Shown one piece after another: positions 48,499 through 60,396 of a stretch of 64,000 nt of DNA (within the stretch, counting starts at the first letter, position 1; each line of letters opens with the position of its first letter). The position numbers and the translations under genes are program-made. The notes beneath the pieces are model-generated. The model ran no database searches. It saw nothing but the letters and a program-made list of their open reading frames with translations, and was not told the DNA's origin. This DNA comes from Thalassotalea hakodatensis (GTDB taxonomy: Bacteria; Pseudomonadota; Gammaproteobacteria; Enterobacterales; Alteromonadaceae). The stretch spans positions 1,612,001 to 1,676,000 of the forward strand of contig NZ_AP027365.1 in assembly GCF_030295995.1 (NCBI RefSeq), read 5' to 3'.

Positions 48499-49383
48499 AT
48501 GAGACTTAGGCATATTGAAATTTTTCATGCAATTTATACGACCGGCTCTATTACTAATGCCGCTAAAATTTTACATGTATCTCAACCGTCGGTGAGTAAA
48601 GTATTATCCCACGCAGAAATGCAGCTTGGCTTTAATTTATTTGAACGGGTAAAAGGGCGTTTGATCCCTACAAACGAAGCCGAATTATTATTCGGAGAAG
48701 TAGATAAGATTTATCAGCAAATGCGTTCAATCAGAAATACGGCTGAAAATATAAAAAAAACCGACTTTGGTAACATCAGTATTGGGGTAACACCTGCGTT
48801 AGGTTTTGATGTGTTGCCCAGTGCAATTACTGAGTTTCAGACCATGCACCCTAAGGTTAACTTTACCATACAGACCGTACATAACGATGAAGTAACTAAA
48901 GCACTGTTTGAACATAAGTGTGACTTTGCGATGTTATTTTCACCGCCAAGTTTAGCGGGCATAACATCAATGAAATGTGCAAGTTCAGAGCTTGTTGTAA
49001 TGTACCCAAAAACACTATTTCCTAATTGCCCATCAGCGTTATCGTTATCACAACTCGCCGAACATACGTTTATTGATATCAGTGATAGTGGTCCGTTAGG
49101 TGATCTATTGTGGAAACGTATAATGGAAGAAAACGTGACATTACAGTCAACAATTAAAGTACATACTTATTTTATCGCAGCAAGAATGGTGGCGAAAGGT
49201 ACTGGAGTCTGTGTCGTTGATAAATATACTGCTATGGGGAATATGTCTGATGAAATAGGTTACGCGTCGTTCGAGCCTCAATTATCATTCAATGTGAGTT
49301 TACTGCATCTTGAAGGGCGTAGTTTATCTCGAGTTGCTGACGACTTTATTCCATTTTTTACTGCTCAACTAGAGCCGGGGTAA
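48499..49383 (+). CDS. LysR-type transcriptional regulator
   Basis: 294 residues. N-terminal HTH (MRLRHIEIFHAIYTTGSITNAAKILHVSQPSVSKVLSHAE) and a C-terminal effector-binding domain (ISIGVTPALGFDVLPSAITEF onward). It is cotranscribed with the antiporter. Because it lies centrally among the D-glutamate genes and four related T-N11-A palindromes occur in front of the transcription units here, it is the likely local regulator. D-glutamate catabolism genes of marine relatives are also reported to have a dedicated regulator; equivalence is not shown. Confidence 0.88.
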   Translation: MRLRHIEIFHAIYTTGSITNAAKILHVSQPSVSKVLSHAEMQLGFNLFERVKGRLIPTNEAELLFGEVDKIYQQMRSIRNTAENIKKTDFGNISIGVTPALGFDVLPSAITEFQTMHPKVNFTIQTVHNDEVTKALFEHKCDFAMLFSPPSLAGITSMKCASSELVVMYPKTLFPNCPSALSLSQLAEHTFIDISDSGPLGDLLWKRIMEENVTLQSTIKVHTYFIAARMVAKGTGVCVVDKYTAMGNMSDEIGYASFEPQLSFNVSLLHLEGRSLSRVADDFIPFFTAQLEPG

Positions 49384-49604
49384 AATTATCAAACTGATAA
49401 GCACATCACTTAAAAGCAGTCTGTTTACCTATAATGAGAGATGGCTGCTTTGTTTGAGATGGTATTACCGCCTTCTCTTAAACGTAGCATTGTAATACAC
49501 CTTCTTTATTTTAAACCTTTAAAAAACTTCTTAAGTTGTCACGACTTCTTTTATGATTATTAAATTAGCTACTCTATTCTTAATAAGGTTGCGTCGGTTT
49601 TTGG

Positions 49605-49623
49605 GTATAACCTAAGGCTATAC
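49605..49623. promoter_or_regulatory. Operator-like site 3 upstream of dgcN
   Basis: GTATAACCT, one base, AGGCTATAC: a 9-bp inverted repeat with one mismatch, sharing the TATAACCT-AGG-TATA core with site 2. It lies 100 bp before the dgcN start in the 339-bp gap 49384-49722, where nothing else is seen. Confidence 0.7.
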
Positions 49624-49722
49624 TTACGCCAAGTCATAGTATTTCCAAATTAATTTCGACACTTATAAGCTGTAAACATTAATTAAAGTTGAATGTTTTC
49701 AGCGTATTTTAGGTATTTTATT

Positions 49723-50736
49723 ATGCAAATTATTGCTCCTTATCTGCTTTTTATTGGTGATGCTACCGATGAACTTTCGATTAAAATGGCTCGTGGTGCA
49801 GCCGATTGGCGTCCAGAGCTTTGTATTGGGGAAATGAGCGTTGATGGTTGTACAGTAACAACAGGATTAAATGAAACCACTATAGAAGAAGCAGCTACTA
49901 AAGGTGCAAAAACCTTTGTACTTGGTTTTGCAAACAGTGGTGGGGTGTTAGCGCCTAAATGGCATCAGTACATTATTAAAGCGCTTGAATTGGGTATGGA
50001 CGTGGTAAGTGGGTTACATGATAAACTTACAGATGTGCCAAAACTTGTTGCTGTTGCAAATAAGCATAATCAACAATTATTTGATATTAGACATCCAAAA
50101 GCTAACTTTAAAACAGGTTCTGGTGTGAAACGTACTGGTAAACGGTTGCTCACTGTGGGTACTGATTGTTCGGTAGGTAAAATGTACACCTCATTGAGTC
50201 TTGAAAAGTCAATGAAATCTCAAGGTGTAAGTGTTGACTTTAGAGCAACGGGTCAATGTGGAATTCTTATTGCCGGTCAAGGTTTGGCTATTGACTGTAT
50301 CGTTTCTGATTTTATTTCTGGTGCTACAGAAACATTATCGCCAAATAACCAAGCCGACCATTGGGATATCATAGAGGGACAAGGCTCGTTATCACACCCT
50401 GCCTTTGCTGGTGTTAGTATCGGGCTGTTACACGGCTCACAACCTGATGCCTTAGTGATTTGCCATGCATTAAATAGAACACATATGCGTGGTTTACCGC
50501 ATACTGACTTTCCAAGTATTGCAGAGACGATTGAATTAAACTTAACGGCAGCAAAGTTGACCAACCCTAATGTAAAAGTTGTTGGCATTGCTGTTAACAC
50601 TTCAAGTGTTAGCATTGAAGAAGGTAAAGCTTATTGTAAAAGACTTTCAGAAGAGTTTTCTTTACCGTGTGTTGACCCTGTACGAGATGGTACCGATGCA
50701 ATTGTTAACCCATTAATTCACTTGCAACAGGCATAG
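49723..50736 (+). CDS. dgcN: D-glutamate N-acetyltransferase (DUF1611)
   Basis: Acetylates D-glutamate to N-acetyl-D-glutamate, first step of the DgcN-DgcA D-glutamate catabolic route described in marine bacteria. 337 residues from ATG 49723 (MQIIAPYLLFIGDATDELS), which fits the family start better than ATG 49693. A Rossmann-like N-terminal domain is followed by a P-loop segment TVGTDCSVGKMYTSL near residue 145 and HGSQPDALVICHALNRTHMRG. It is 11 bp before dgcA, clearly an operon. Confidence 0.88.
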   Translation: MQIIAPYLLFIGDATDELSIKMARGAADWRPELCIGEMSVDGCTVTTGLNETTIEEAATKGAKTFVLGFANSGGVLAPKWHQYIIKALELGMDVVSGLHDKLTDVPKLVAVANKHNQQLFDIRHPKANFKTGSGVKRTGKRLLTVGTDCSVGKMYTSLSLEKSMKSQGVSVDFRATGQCGILIAGQGLAIDCIVSDFISGATETLSPNNQADHWDIIEGQGSLSHPAFAGVSIGLLHGSQPDALVICHALNRTHMRGLPHTDFPSIAETIELNLTAAKLTNPNVKVVGIAVNTSSVSIEEGKAYCKRLSEEFSLPCVDPVRDGTDAIVNPLIHLQQA

Positions 50737-50747
50737 GTAATAAAGGA

Positions 50748-51758
50748 ATGATCACATTATCTTACCAACAAACTTCTTTCCCTTTAGCGAAAGTATTTCG
50801 TATCGCGCGTGGCGCAAAAACAGAAGCGCATGTTATTGAAGTTAACCTATCTTGCGATGGAAAAACCGGACGAGCTGAATCTGTCCCTTATAAACGTTAT
50901 CAAGAAGATGTTGGGCTTGTCATTAATCAGCTTAATTATGTACAGCAAAAACTATCGCAGGGCTTGTCGTTAGATGAACTGCTATTAGCGATGGCACCAG
51001 GAGCCGCAAAAAATGCGGTTGATTGCGCTTACTGGGATCTTAAAGCGAAGCTAAAACAAAAGACAGTGGAGCTGCTATTACAGTTAGCTCCTACACCAGC
51101 TTGCGTTACAGCACAAACCTTAAGTATCGATACGCCAGAGAATATGGCAAAGGCGGCGAAAACGCTAGATCATCCGCCGTTAATTAAAGTGAAACTAGAT
51201 GGCGAAGGTATTGTTGAAAAAATGCGTGCAATTCATCAAGCATCACCTAGTAGCCATTTTATCGTGGATGCTAATGAAGGTTGGACGATAGAGCAATTAA
51301 CTGACAGTGCCGATATATTATCTAGCTTTAATGTGGTGTTAATTGAACAACCTTTGCCTGTTGGGCATGACCATGAGCTTATTGGGCTAAATTTTCCTGT
51401 TGCTTTATGTGCTGATGAATCTTGTCATACCCGTAAAGATTTATCTTATTTACAGGGCCGTTACGATGCTATCAACATTAAACTTGATAAAACCGGTGGT
51501 TTAACTGAAGCATTTCAGTTGAAAAATGAAGCACTGGCCTTGGGCTTTGATATTATGATTGGTTGCATGGTTGGATCTTCGCTAGCCATGGCGCCAGCGT
51601 TTTTATTAACGAAAGAGGCAAAATTTGTTGATTTAGATGGTCCATTACTTGTGGCTAATGATAGAAAATATGGATTTAGCTTCTCACAGGGCGAAATGAG
51701 CGCATTAGATTATAGACTCTGGGGAGGGCCTTCAGATCAGTGTTACTCGGATAAATGA
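50748..51758 (+). CDS. dgcA: N-acetyl-D-glutamate racemase (dipeptide-epimerase-like enolase family)
   Basis: 336-residue enolase-superfamily epimerase. The catalytic Lys pair is in PLIKVKLDGEG and NIKLDKTGG; metal ligands are in VDANEGW, LIEQPLP and CADES. Alone it would be annotated as L-Ala-D/L-Glu epimerase; next to dgcN it is best read as DgcA, turning N-acetyl-D-glutamate into N-acetyl-L-glutamate. Ends at a terminator at 51834. Confidence 0.85.
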   Translation: MITLSYQQTSFPLAKVFRIARGAKTEAHVIEVNLSCDGKTGRAESVPYKRYQEDVGLVINQLNYVQQKLSQGLSLDELLLAMAPGAAKNAVDCAYWDLKAKLKQKTVELLLQLAPTPACVTAQTLSIDTPENMAKAAKTLDHPPLIKVKLDGEGIVEKMRAIHQASPSSHFIVDANEGWTIEQLTDSADILSSFNVVLIEQPLPVGHDHELIGLNFPVALCADESCHTRKDLSYLQGRYDAINIKLDKTGGLTEAFQLKNEALALGFDIMIGCMVGSSLAMAPAFLLTKEAKFVDLDGPLLVANDRKYGFSFSQGEMSALDYRLWGGPSDQCYSDK

Positions 51759-51833
51759 CACTAAAAATGCTCGACAACTACCCCTTATCTTACAGATAGA
51801 AAATCGACTTACCTAGAAAACATGCTATTGCAT

Positions 51834-51857
51834 AGCCCTGCTTGCAGGGCTTTTTTT
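51834..51857 (+). terminator. Rho-independent terminator after dgcA
   Basis: AGCCCTGC and GCAGGGCT separated by TT (effective four-base loop), followed by seven T (51851-51857). Confidence 0.9.
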
Positions 51858-51872
51858 ATTGATATTCTAACT

Positions 51873-52358
51873 TTAATGATATTCGCTAATCTCTAATTGT
51901 TCGATAATATTATGCAAGATCTGATCGATTTTCTCTACAGATGAGGGGATCACCAATACGGTATTATCATCTGCAATGGTGGCAAGCACACCAAGTGATT
52001 CTTCCATAGTGTCAAGAATACGTGCAATAACACTGCCGCCGCCAATAATTGTTTTTACAACGATGTGAAATTGATTGTGTGTGATTTTTAACACCATGGA
52101 ATTTATCGATTGCTTAGTTTTAGGTGTATTCAATTCATTTGGCAGTTGATACACCATTACATTCTTTTTATTACGTACTTTAATCGCGCCTACTTTAGAT
52201 AGCATGCGGGAAACCTTCGCCTGAGAAATATCGCAAAAACCATGTTCAGCTAAGGCATCAATTAACGATTGTTGTGAGTTATAGTGATGCTCTGATAACA
52301 GCTTACGAAAGGTTTTCATTAAGCTGTTATCTATTTTATTTAGGTGAGTATGAGACAC
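51873..52358 (-). CDS. ArgR paralogue (arginine-repressor family)
   Basis: 161 residues. The N-terminal winged helix (FRKLLSEHHYNSQQSLIDALAEHGFCDISQAKVSRMLSK) and C-terminal oligomerisation domain are clear. The ligand loop is altered: the usual GTIAGDDT reads ATIADDNT, and the KTxPGxA segment is KTIIGGGSV, so it may not answer to arginine in the standard way. GTG 52358 overlaps the capA stop by one base, so it is coupled to capA. It is probably a paralogue of a housekeeping ArgR elsewhere. N-acetylglutamate made by dgcNA is also the arginine precursor, which may explain its presence. Confidence 0.8.
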   Translation of the reverse strand: MSHTHLNKIDNSLMKTFRKLLSEHHYNSQQSLIDALAEHGFCDISQAKVSRMLSKVGAIKVRNKKNVMVYQLPNELNTPKTKQSINSMVLKITHNQFHIVVKTIIGGGSVIARILDTMEESLGVLATIADDNTVLVIPSSVEKIDQILHNIIEQLEISEYH

Positions 52359-54385
52359 TATTTGAATGCTATTTCAACGGGAGTATTAGAGGTTTGATTA
52401 AATCCAATATGAGTTGCTATTCGTGTCTCATTATTAAAGTTATTTGGTACTTCGCCTATTTGAAAAGCAGATTGCCATTCAATAAGTGAAAAATTATCTA
52501 AAAAAACTTGTGAATCTTTGGCTTCTATTTCAATGAGTACACGATAGCTTCGGTAGCCTATTCTGGGCGAATTAAAATCAACCTCTATTTTCTGCCATTC
52601 ATCTTTAGACATCAGTTTTAAGGAGCTAATTAGATGTTTTGGACTATTCTCAAAAGCATCAAATAATTTCTGCCTTGATTTGCGACCTTGCCAATAAACA
52701 TTCACGGTAATATTTTCTTTTGTTTTTAAATGAGTTTTAAAGGTTACAGGATTACTTGCTTTATATACGCGTCTAAAGTACTTCATTCCAAACATAGTTT
52801 GATTTTTTACCTTGAGCGATAAAGCATGAGGGCTCTTGTAGCCGGGCGAGGTAAGAGATGTATTATCTTTATCAAAAGAAAAACCGAGATCTTCTGTGGA
52901 AAACCAATCAAAAGAGTCAAAACTACTGCCATTGATCAAATTGCTTCCTAGTCGGTATTTAATTTGCTCATTTGGTGTTTTTACCTGATGAATTGTTTTT
53001 TGCCAATTTGTTGTTAACGCGTGTACGCTGTCTTTTGAAATATCTAATGAGTGGAGTGATTCACTAGTTTGATTATTACTTTGCGGTTGTATAACCCCAT
53101 GACCTAGAAAATTTTCAACAAGGGTGTTTCTTTTAGCTGATAAAGCACTTACACGTTTTAATATTGAGTTACGTTCATTACCCACAGCAGGAGTTGGCTT
53201 GTAACCCTTGATATACAGAGGCACTATTTCTGCTCGATGCAGTTTGTCATTATCTAACCAAACATACAGTAGGTAACTTTGTTGTGTTGAACTAAAGTAT
53301 TGATCAAATACAAAATTACCCATAGAGTAAGCAATTAGGCGGTTGTTATATAATTCAATGCCTTGTGTTACATGTGGATGATGCGCTATCGCCAATACCG
53401 CACCATTATCTATCGCTGATTTTAATCGCTGTTCAGTGACGCCAGTTGGCTCTGATGTGTACTCTAAACTGCCGTGGTATTGTATTATTGGAAAATGGTT
53501 TAAATTAGCGGCATTTTTTACCGAATCAACGATATTTTCCATCGAACCAAATGCCGCACCACCTTGGCTGGCATTTGCGGTTTGTTTAATTTTAGATGAG
53601 CCTTGCCAACCGACATAACCTAACATTGCAAAATTTGAATGGTTTATTTCTGTCAGATAAGGAGCTAATGCATCTTCCTCTGTGAATCCTGCACCAGAAA
53701 AGGGGAGGTTAACTTTATTTAATGCTAATAACGTAGAATCTAATCCTTCATCGAGGTAATCGTACGTGTGATTGTTCCCTAGGGTTACATAATCAATACC
53801 AGCCCACTTTAAAGCCTCTAGCATTTTTGGTTTTGAATAAAAAGTAACGAATTTTTTGGCGCGCTCTTCAGGTTCATTATGTGCTATTTGGCTTTCTAAA
53901 TTAACAATAGAGAAATCTGCTATCTCAAGGTAAGGCTTTACATGTGATAGAATTGCTTTGCTATCTTCAAGCTGACTTTCATCCTTGATGAGGACGGGAT
54001 GATCAAAGTGTGGCTTATAGTATCTCCTTGCCATCATTGTATCACCGCCAAAGGCTAACATAACTCGCTTGTTTTTTTTCGCTACAAGTACAAATGGTAA
54101 GCGTTTTTCTTTTGTGTCATGTAGTTCGGTATGGTTAAAGGTATGTACTCTATCGTAGTAATTTTTTTTTGATATTTTTAAGGTTGTTTGTTTATTTTTA
54201 GGTGCAACAAATTCAAAGTAACCGTTAGCAGAGCTTTTAAGTTCATTACCATTGAAGTGTATTGTTGCATTTTTTATTGGATTGTTTTGCTCATCTAAAA
54301 CACTTGCTTTAATCAGTGTTTCGTTGGCTGATGTAAACCCGACGAAAGAAAACCAGAGAGTAATTGAAAGTAATATATATTGCAT
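52358..54385 (-). CDS. Secreted CapA/PgsA-family poly-gamma-glutamate protein
   Basis: 675 residues from ATG 54385 (AAGGA seven bases upstream; signal peptide YILLSITLWFSFVGFTSA). Domains in order: a carboxypeptidase-regulatory-like beta domain at 22-100 (VLDEQNNPIKNATIHFNGNE), a CapA metallophosphatase-like domain at about 107-400 with AFGGDTMMARR, VNLESQIA, GNNHTYDYLD, IAHHPHVTQG and SMGNFVFDQ, then a C-terminal beta-sandwich of about 170 residues resembling a carbohydrate-binding module. CapA proteins belong to poly-gamma-glutamate capsule systems. No capB or capC ligase gene is in the window, so polymer handling or breakdown is as likely as synthesis. Confidence 0.85.
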   Translation of the reverse strand: MQYILLSITLWFSFVGFTSANETLIKASVLDEQNNPIKNATIHFNGNELKSSANGYFEFVAPKNKQTTLKISKKNYYDRVHTFNHTELHDTKEKRLPFVLVAKKNKRVMLAFGGDTMMARRYYKPHFDHPVLIKDESQLEDSKAILSHVKPYLEIADFSIVNLESQIAHNEPEERAKKFVTFYSKPKMLEALKWAGIDYVTLGNNHTYDYLDEGLDSTLLALNKVNLPFSGAGFTEEDALAPYLTEINHSNFAMLGYVGWQGSSKIKQTANASQGGAAFGSMENIVDSVKNAANLNHFPIIQYHGSLEYTSEPTGVTEQRLKSAIDNGAVLAIAHHPHVTQGIELYNNRLIAYSMGNFVFDQYFSSTQQSYLLYVWLDNDKLHRAEIVPLYIKGYKPTPAVGNERNSILKRVSALSAKRNTLVENFLGHGVIQPQSNNQTSESLHSLDISKDSVHALTTNWQKTIHQVKTPNEQIKYRLGSNLINGSSFDSFDWFSTEDLGFSFDKDNTSLTSPGYKSPHALSLKVKNQTMFGMKYFRRVYKASNPVTFKTHLKTKENITVNVYWQGRKSRQKLFDAFENSPKHLISSLKLMSKDEWQKIEVDFNSPRIGYRSYRVLIEIEAKDSQVFLDNFSLIEWQSAFQIGEVPNNFNNETRIATHIGFNQTSNTPVEIAFK

Positions 54386-54461
54386 AGTTATCCTTAAAGT
54401 ACCGTACTCTATGAGTATATAACGAATAAATTGGTAATAACTATTCATTTGGATAGGTGAG

Positions 54462-54480
54462 ATATAACTTTAGGGTATGA
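54462..54480. promoter_or_regulatory. Operator-like site 4 upstream of the capA-like gene
   Basis: TATAACTTTAGGGTATG (54463-54479) matches the 17-base core of site 2 at 14 positions. It lies 78 bp before the capA-like start codon. Together with sites 1 to 3 it suggests a shared regulator. Confidence 0.6.
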
Positions 54481-54523
54481 TGGTTGGTGAGGGCTGTTTT
54501 ACTCGTTTTTAAAGGAAAATATC

Positions 54524-54560
54524 GATGTAGCTAACCACCTTTATGGTTAGCTACATCTTT
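54524..54560. terminator. Terminator of the beta-galactosidase gene
   Basis: GATGTAGCTAACCA (54524-54537) pairs with TGGTTAGCTACATC (54544-54557) over a 6-base loop, just after the beta-galactosidase stop. T-rich tracts lie on both sides, moderate in length. Confidence 0.7.
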
Positions 54561-54576
54561 CTTGTTAAAGACAAGA

Positions 54577-57756
<3,180 letters not shown>

Positions 57757-57993
57757 TTAGCACATAAACATAACTTACTTTTAAAATTAATGAAAGGTTG
57801 TATTTCTTTCATATGATTTCGAATTTAATTTTTTACGTGAACTAAAATCATAATGTACCGTTCAGATGTTGTGTGAGCTACTTTTAAAATGTAACAGATA
57901 GGATAGGGCATCTTTTGCCGCTTTTTAAATTATAGAAGAGGGGAAAGAGGGGAACAGTACGTACTCTTTTTATTAATACATACTGTTAAAGTT

Positions 57994-58764
57994 TTATACA
58001 TCAACCAGATGTAGCTCAATATTATGGCTTTCGAGTACGTCGATATATTCTTTAGCTAACTGGTTATCAGTGACTAAAATATCGACTTGATCAAGTTTAA
58101 CAATAGCATGCAAGGAGCGCTTACCAAACTTTGATGAGTCGGTAACAACTATGATTTGTTCTGCATTATCGCACATAGCTCGGTTAAAATTGGCTTCTGG
58201 TTCGTAATGTGTACTGATACCGCGATTAATATCAATACCGTCTACACCTAAAATAACTTTATTAAAGTTATAATACTCTAAACGTTCCTCAGCTTGTGCA
58301 CCGTAGAAAGACATTGATTTTTTTCGTAATTTTCCACCGGTAATAAATACATCACAACCTTCTGCTTGTGCGAGTTGGTTAGCAATGTTTAATCCGTTAG
58401 TCATTACTGTCAGCTGTTTTTTACCTATTAAGCAATGTGCAACTTCTTCGGTTGTTGAGCCTGAATCAAGAATAATGGCATCGCCTTCATCAATTAGGTT
58501 TGCAACTGCCTCACCAATTTTCTGCTTTACTTTGAGGTTTTTTGTATGTTTCTCTTTAATCGATAATTCTTTCGTTAAGCGATTGCTAGGTACAGCACCG
58601 CCGCGAGAGCGAACGAGTAAGCCTAATCTATTTAATTCATTAAGATCATTTCGAATGGTTACGGTAGAAATATTGAAGTTTTCAGCTAGCTCTTTAACTG
58701 AAACATTTCCCTTCTTTTCAGTGAGTAATACAATTTCTTGACGTCTTTCAATGGTACTTAGCAT
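57994..58764 (-). CDS. DeoR-family regulator, AgaR-like
   Basis: 256 residues. N-terminal HTH (RRQEIVLLTEKKGNVSVKEL and TVTIRNDLNELNRLGLLVRSRGGAV) and a sugar-phosphate-sensing C-terminal domain with DSGSTTEEVA, TNGLNIANQL and GVDGID. The pattern is close to AgaR, repressor of N-acetylgalactosamine genes. It is divergent from the sugar permease, with a palindrome between them, and next to the beta-galactosidase and amino-sugar genes. Sensing GalNAc or a galactoside-derived phosphate is inferred. Confidence 0.82.
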   Translation of the reverse strand: MLSTIERRQEIVLLTEKKGNVSVKELAENFNISTVTIRNDLNELNRLGLLVRSRGGAVPSNRLTKELSIKEKHTKNLKVKQKIGEAVANLIDEGDAIILDSGSTTEEVAHCLIGKKQLTVMTNGLNIANQLAQAEGCDVFITGGKLRKKSMSFYGAQAEERLEYYNFNKVILGVDGIDINRGISTHYEPEANFNRAMCDNAEQIIVVTDSSKFGKRSLHAIVKLDQVDILVTDNQLAKEYIDVLESHNIELHLVDV

Positions 58765-58838
58765 GGTACTATCTCTTTCATTATTGCTTTTATTATCGTT
58801 TTTATTGAATAAGTGTTTATTCCTTCAAGCCTCAATTG

Positions 58839-58856
58839 TTCGTTATTTTTAACGAA
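58839..58856. promoter_or_regulatory. Candidate AgaR-type operator
   Basis: TTCGTTA and TAACGAA separated by TTTT, in the 220-bp gap between the DeoR-family regulator and the sugar permease. A nearby CTTTCATTATTGC run (58775-58787) resembles half sites of E. coli AgaR. Confidence 0.4.
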
Positions 58857-58984
58857 AAGGCAACTAGTTTAACCTCAGTATACTTTGTTCGAAAATATTT
58901 GAAGGTTTCAAAATTTGTTGATTAGAGGGTGCATATGTGGAATTATTAGCGGGAAATTAATAAAAAATATTATTAGGAAAAAAA

Positions 58985-60331
58985 ATGTCTACGCACATCT
59001 CAACCCCTGATTCGATTAAACAAGGCAGCGTTCTTGAACGCTATATGCCAATGTTGATCATCGGCGGGTTATTTTTTATGTTTGGCTTTGTTACATGGCT
59101 AAATGGATCTTTGATCCCTTTTTTGCAAATTACTTGTGAGCTCAATCATTTTGAAGCCTATTTTGTTACCTTGGTTTTTTATATTGCTTATACCGTAATG
59201 GCTTTGCCTGCAGCTAAGGTTTTAAAAAGCATTGGTTATAAAAAAGGCATCGTTGGTGGTTTAGTTATCATGACAGTTGGTGCATTGGTCTTTATACCTG
59301 CCGCGCAAACAAAGCTATATTCGATATTTTTAATCGCTTTATTCTTATTGGGCACTGGGTTAACGGTATTACAAACGGCGGCTAATCCCTATTTAGTTGT
59401 AATAGGCCCTCAAGAGTCTGCAGCAGTTCGTATTAGTATTATGGGCATACTTAATAAAGGTGCTGGTATTATCGCGCCAATATTTTTTACTGCTTTTGTG
59501 CTCACGGATATGTCGCAATTTAATGAAACGTATTTAGCAAGTTTAGATGCCGCTAGTCGACTTGAAGCTTTGCAAGAATTATCGAGCCGTTTGATTTTGC
59601 CATACTTTATCATGGCAGGCATGCTAGCGTTATTGGCTGTTTTTATTTATTTTTCTCCGCTGCCTGATGTTAATTTAGATGGTGAAAACGATACCAATGT
59701 TGATGATGTTAACAAGGTAGATAAAAGCATTTTACAATACCCTCATTTAATTTTAGGGGTATTAACGCTGTTTTTTTACATTGGTGTTGAGGTTATTGCT
59801 GGCGATACTATTGGCTTATACGGTAAAGAGTTAGGTGTTACTAACTTTGGCCAGTTAACGTCATATACAATGGCGTTCATGGTTGTTGCGTATATCATCG
59901 GTATTATTGTTATACCTCGCTGGATCAGTCAGGAAAAAGCATTGGTGGTCTCTGCTGTATTAGGACTTATATTCTCAACCTTTATTATCATGGGAGCAAA
60001 AGATAGCCATTGGGTATGGGATTTCTTCTTCGCTTGGACAAACGTTCCTGCAATTCCCAATACGGTACTGTTTGTTGCCTTATTAGGTTTAGCGAATGCT
60101 TTAGTTTGGCCTGCAGTATGGCCGATGGCACTTAAAGACTTAGGTAAACAAACCGCAACAGGATCCGCTGTGTTAATAATGGGGATATCTGGCGGTGCAT
60201 TATTACCATTAGTTTATGGGGCCTTTGCAGAGCAAAGTGGTAACTCCCAAATGTCTTATTGGATCATGTTACCTTGTTACCTATTTATTTTATATTACGC
60301 ATTGATTGGGCATAAAAAACGCCACTGGTAA
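58985..60331 (+). CDS. Sugar MFS permease (FucP/GluP/NagP type)
   Basis: 448-residue, twelve-segment sugar:H+ symporter. Landmarks: MFGFVTWLNGSLIPFLQ, TGLTVLQTAANPYLVVIGP and YIGVEVIAGDTIGLYG. Marine relatives of this family import N-acetylglucosamine, N-acetylgalactosamine, glucose or galactose. ATG 58985 has TTAGGA upstream. It is followed by a bidirectional terminator. The locus suggests GalNAc or galactose as substrate. Confidence 0.88.
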   Translation: MSTHISTPDSIKQGSVLERYMPMLIIGGLFFMFGFVTWLNGSLIPFLQITCELNHFEAYFVTLVFYIAYTVMALPAAKVLKSIGYKKGIVGGLVIMTVGALVFIPAAQTKLYSIFLIALFLLGTGLTVLQTAANPYLVVIGPQESAAVRISIMGILNKGAGIIAPIFFTAFVLTDMSQFNETYLASLDAASRLEALQELSSRLILPYFIMAGMLALLAVFIYFSPLPDVNLDGENDTNVDDVNKVDKSILQYPHLILGVLTLFFYIGVEVIAGDTIGLYGKELGVTNFGQLTSYTMAFMVVAYIIGIIVIPRWISQEKALVVSAVLGLIFSTFIIMGAKDSHWVWDFFFAWTNVPAIPNTVLFVALLGLANALVWPAVWPMALKDLGKQTATGSAVLIMGISGGALLPLVYGAFAEQSGNSQMSYWIMLPCYLFILYYALIGHKKRHW

Positions 60332-60354
60332 TTACTGGATTGGCTAATAGATCC

Positions 60355-60381
60355 AAAAAACGCAGCGTAGCTGCGTTTTTT
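60355..60381. terminator. Bidirectional terminator after the permease
   Basis: AAAAAACGCAGC (60355-60366), loop GTA, GCTGCGTTTTTT (60370-60381). T-runs on both strands serve the permease and the converging dehydrogenase operon. Confidence 0.93.
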
Positions 60382-60396
60382 GTGTTTTGATAACGG

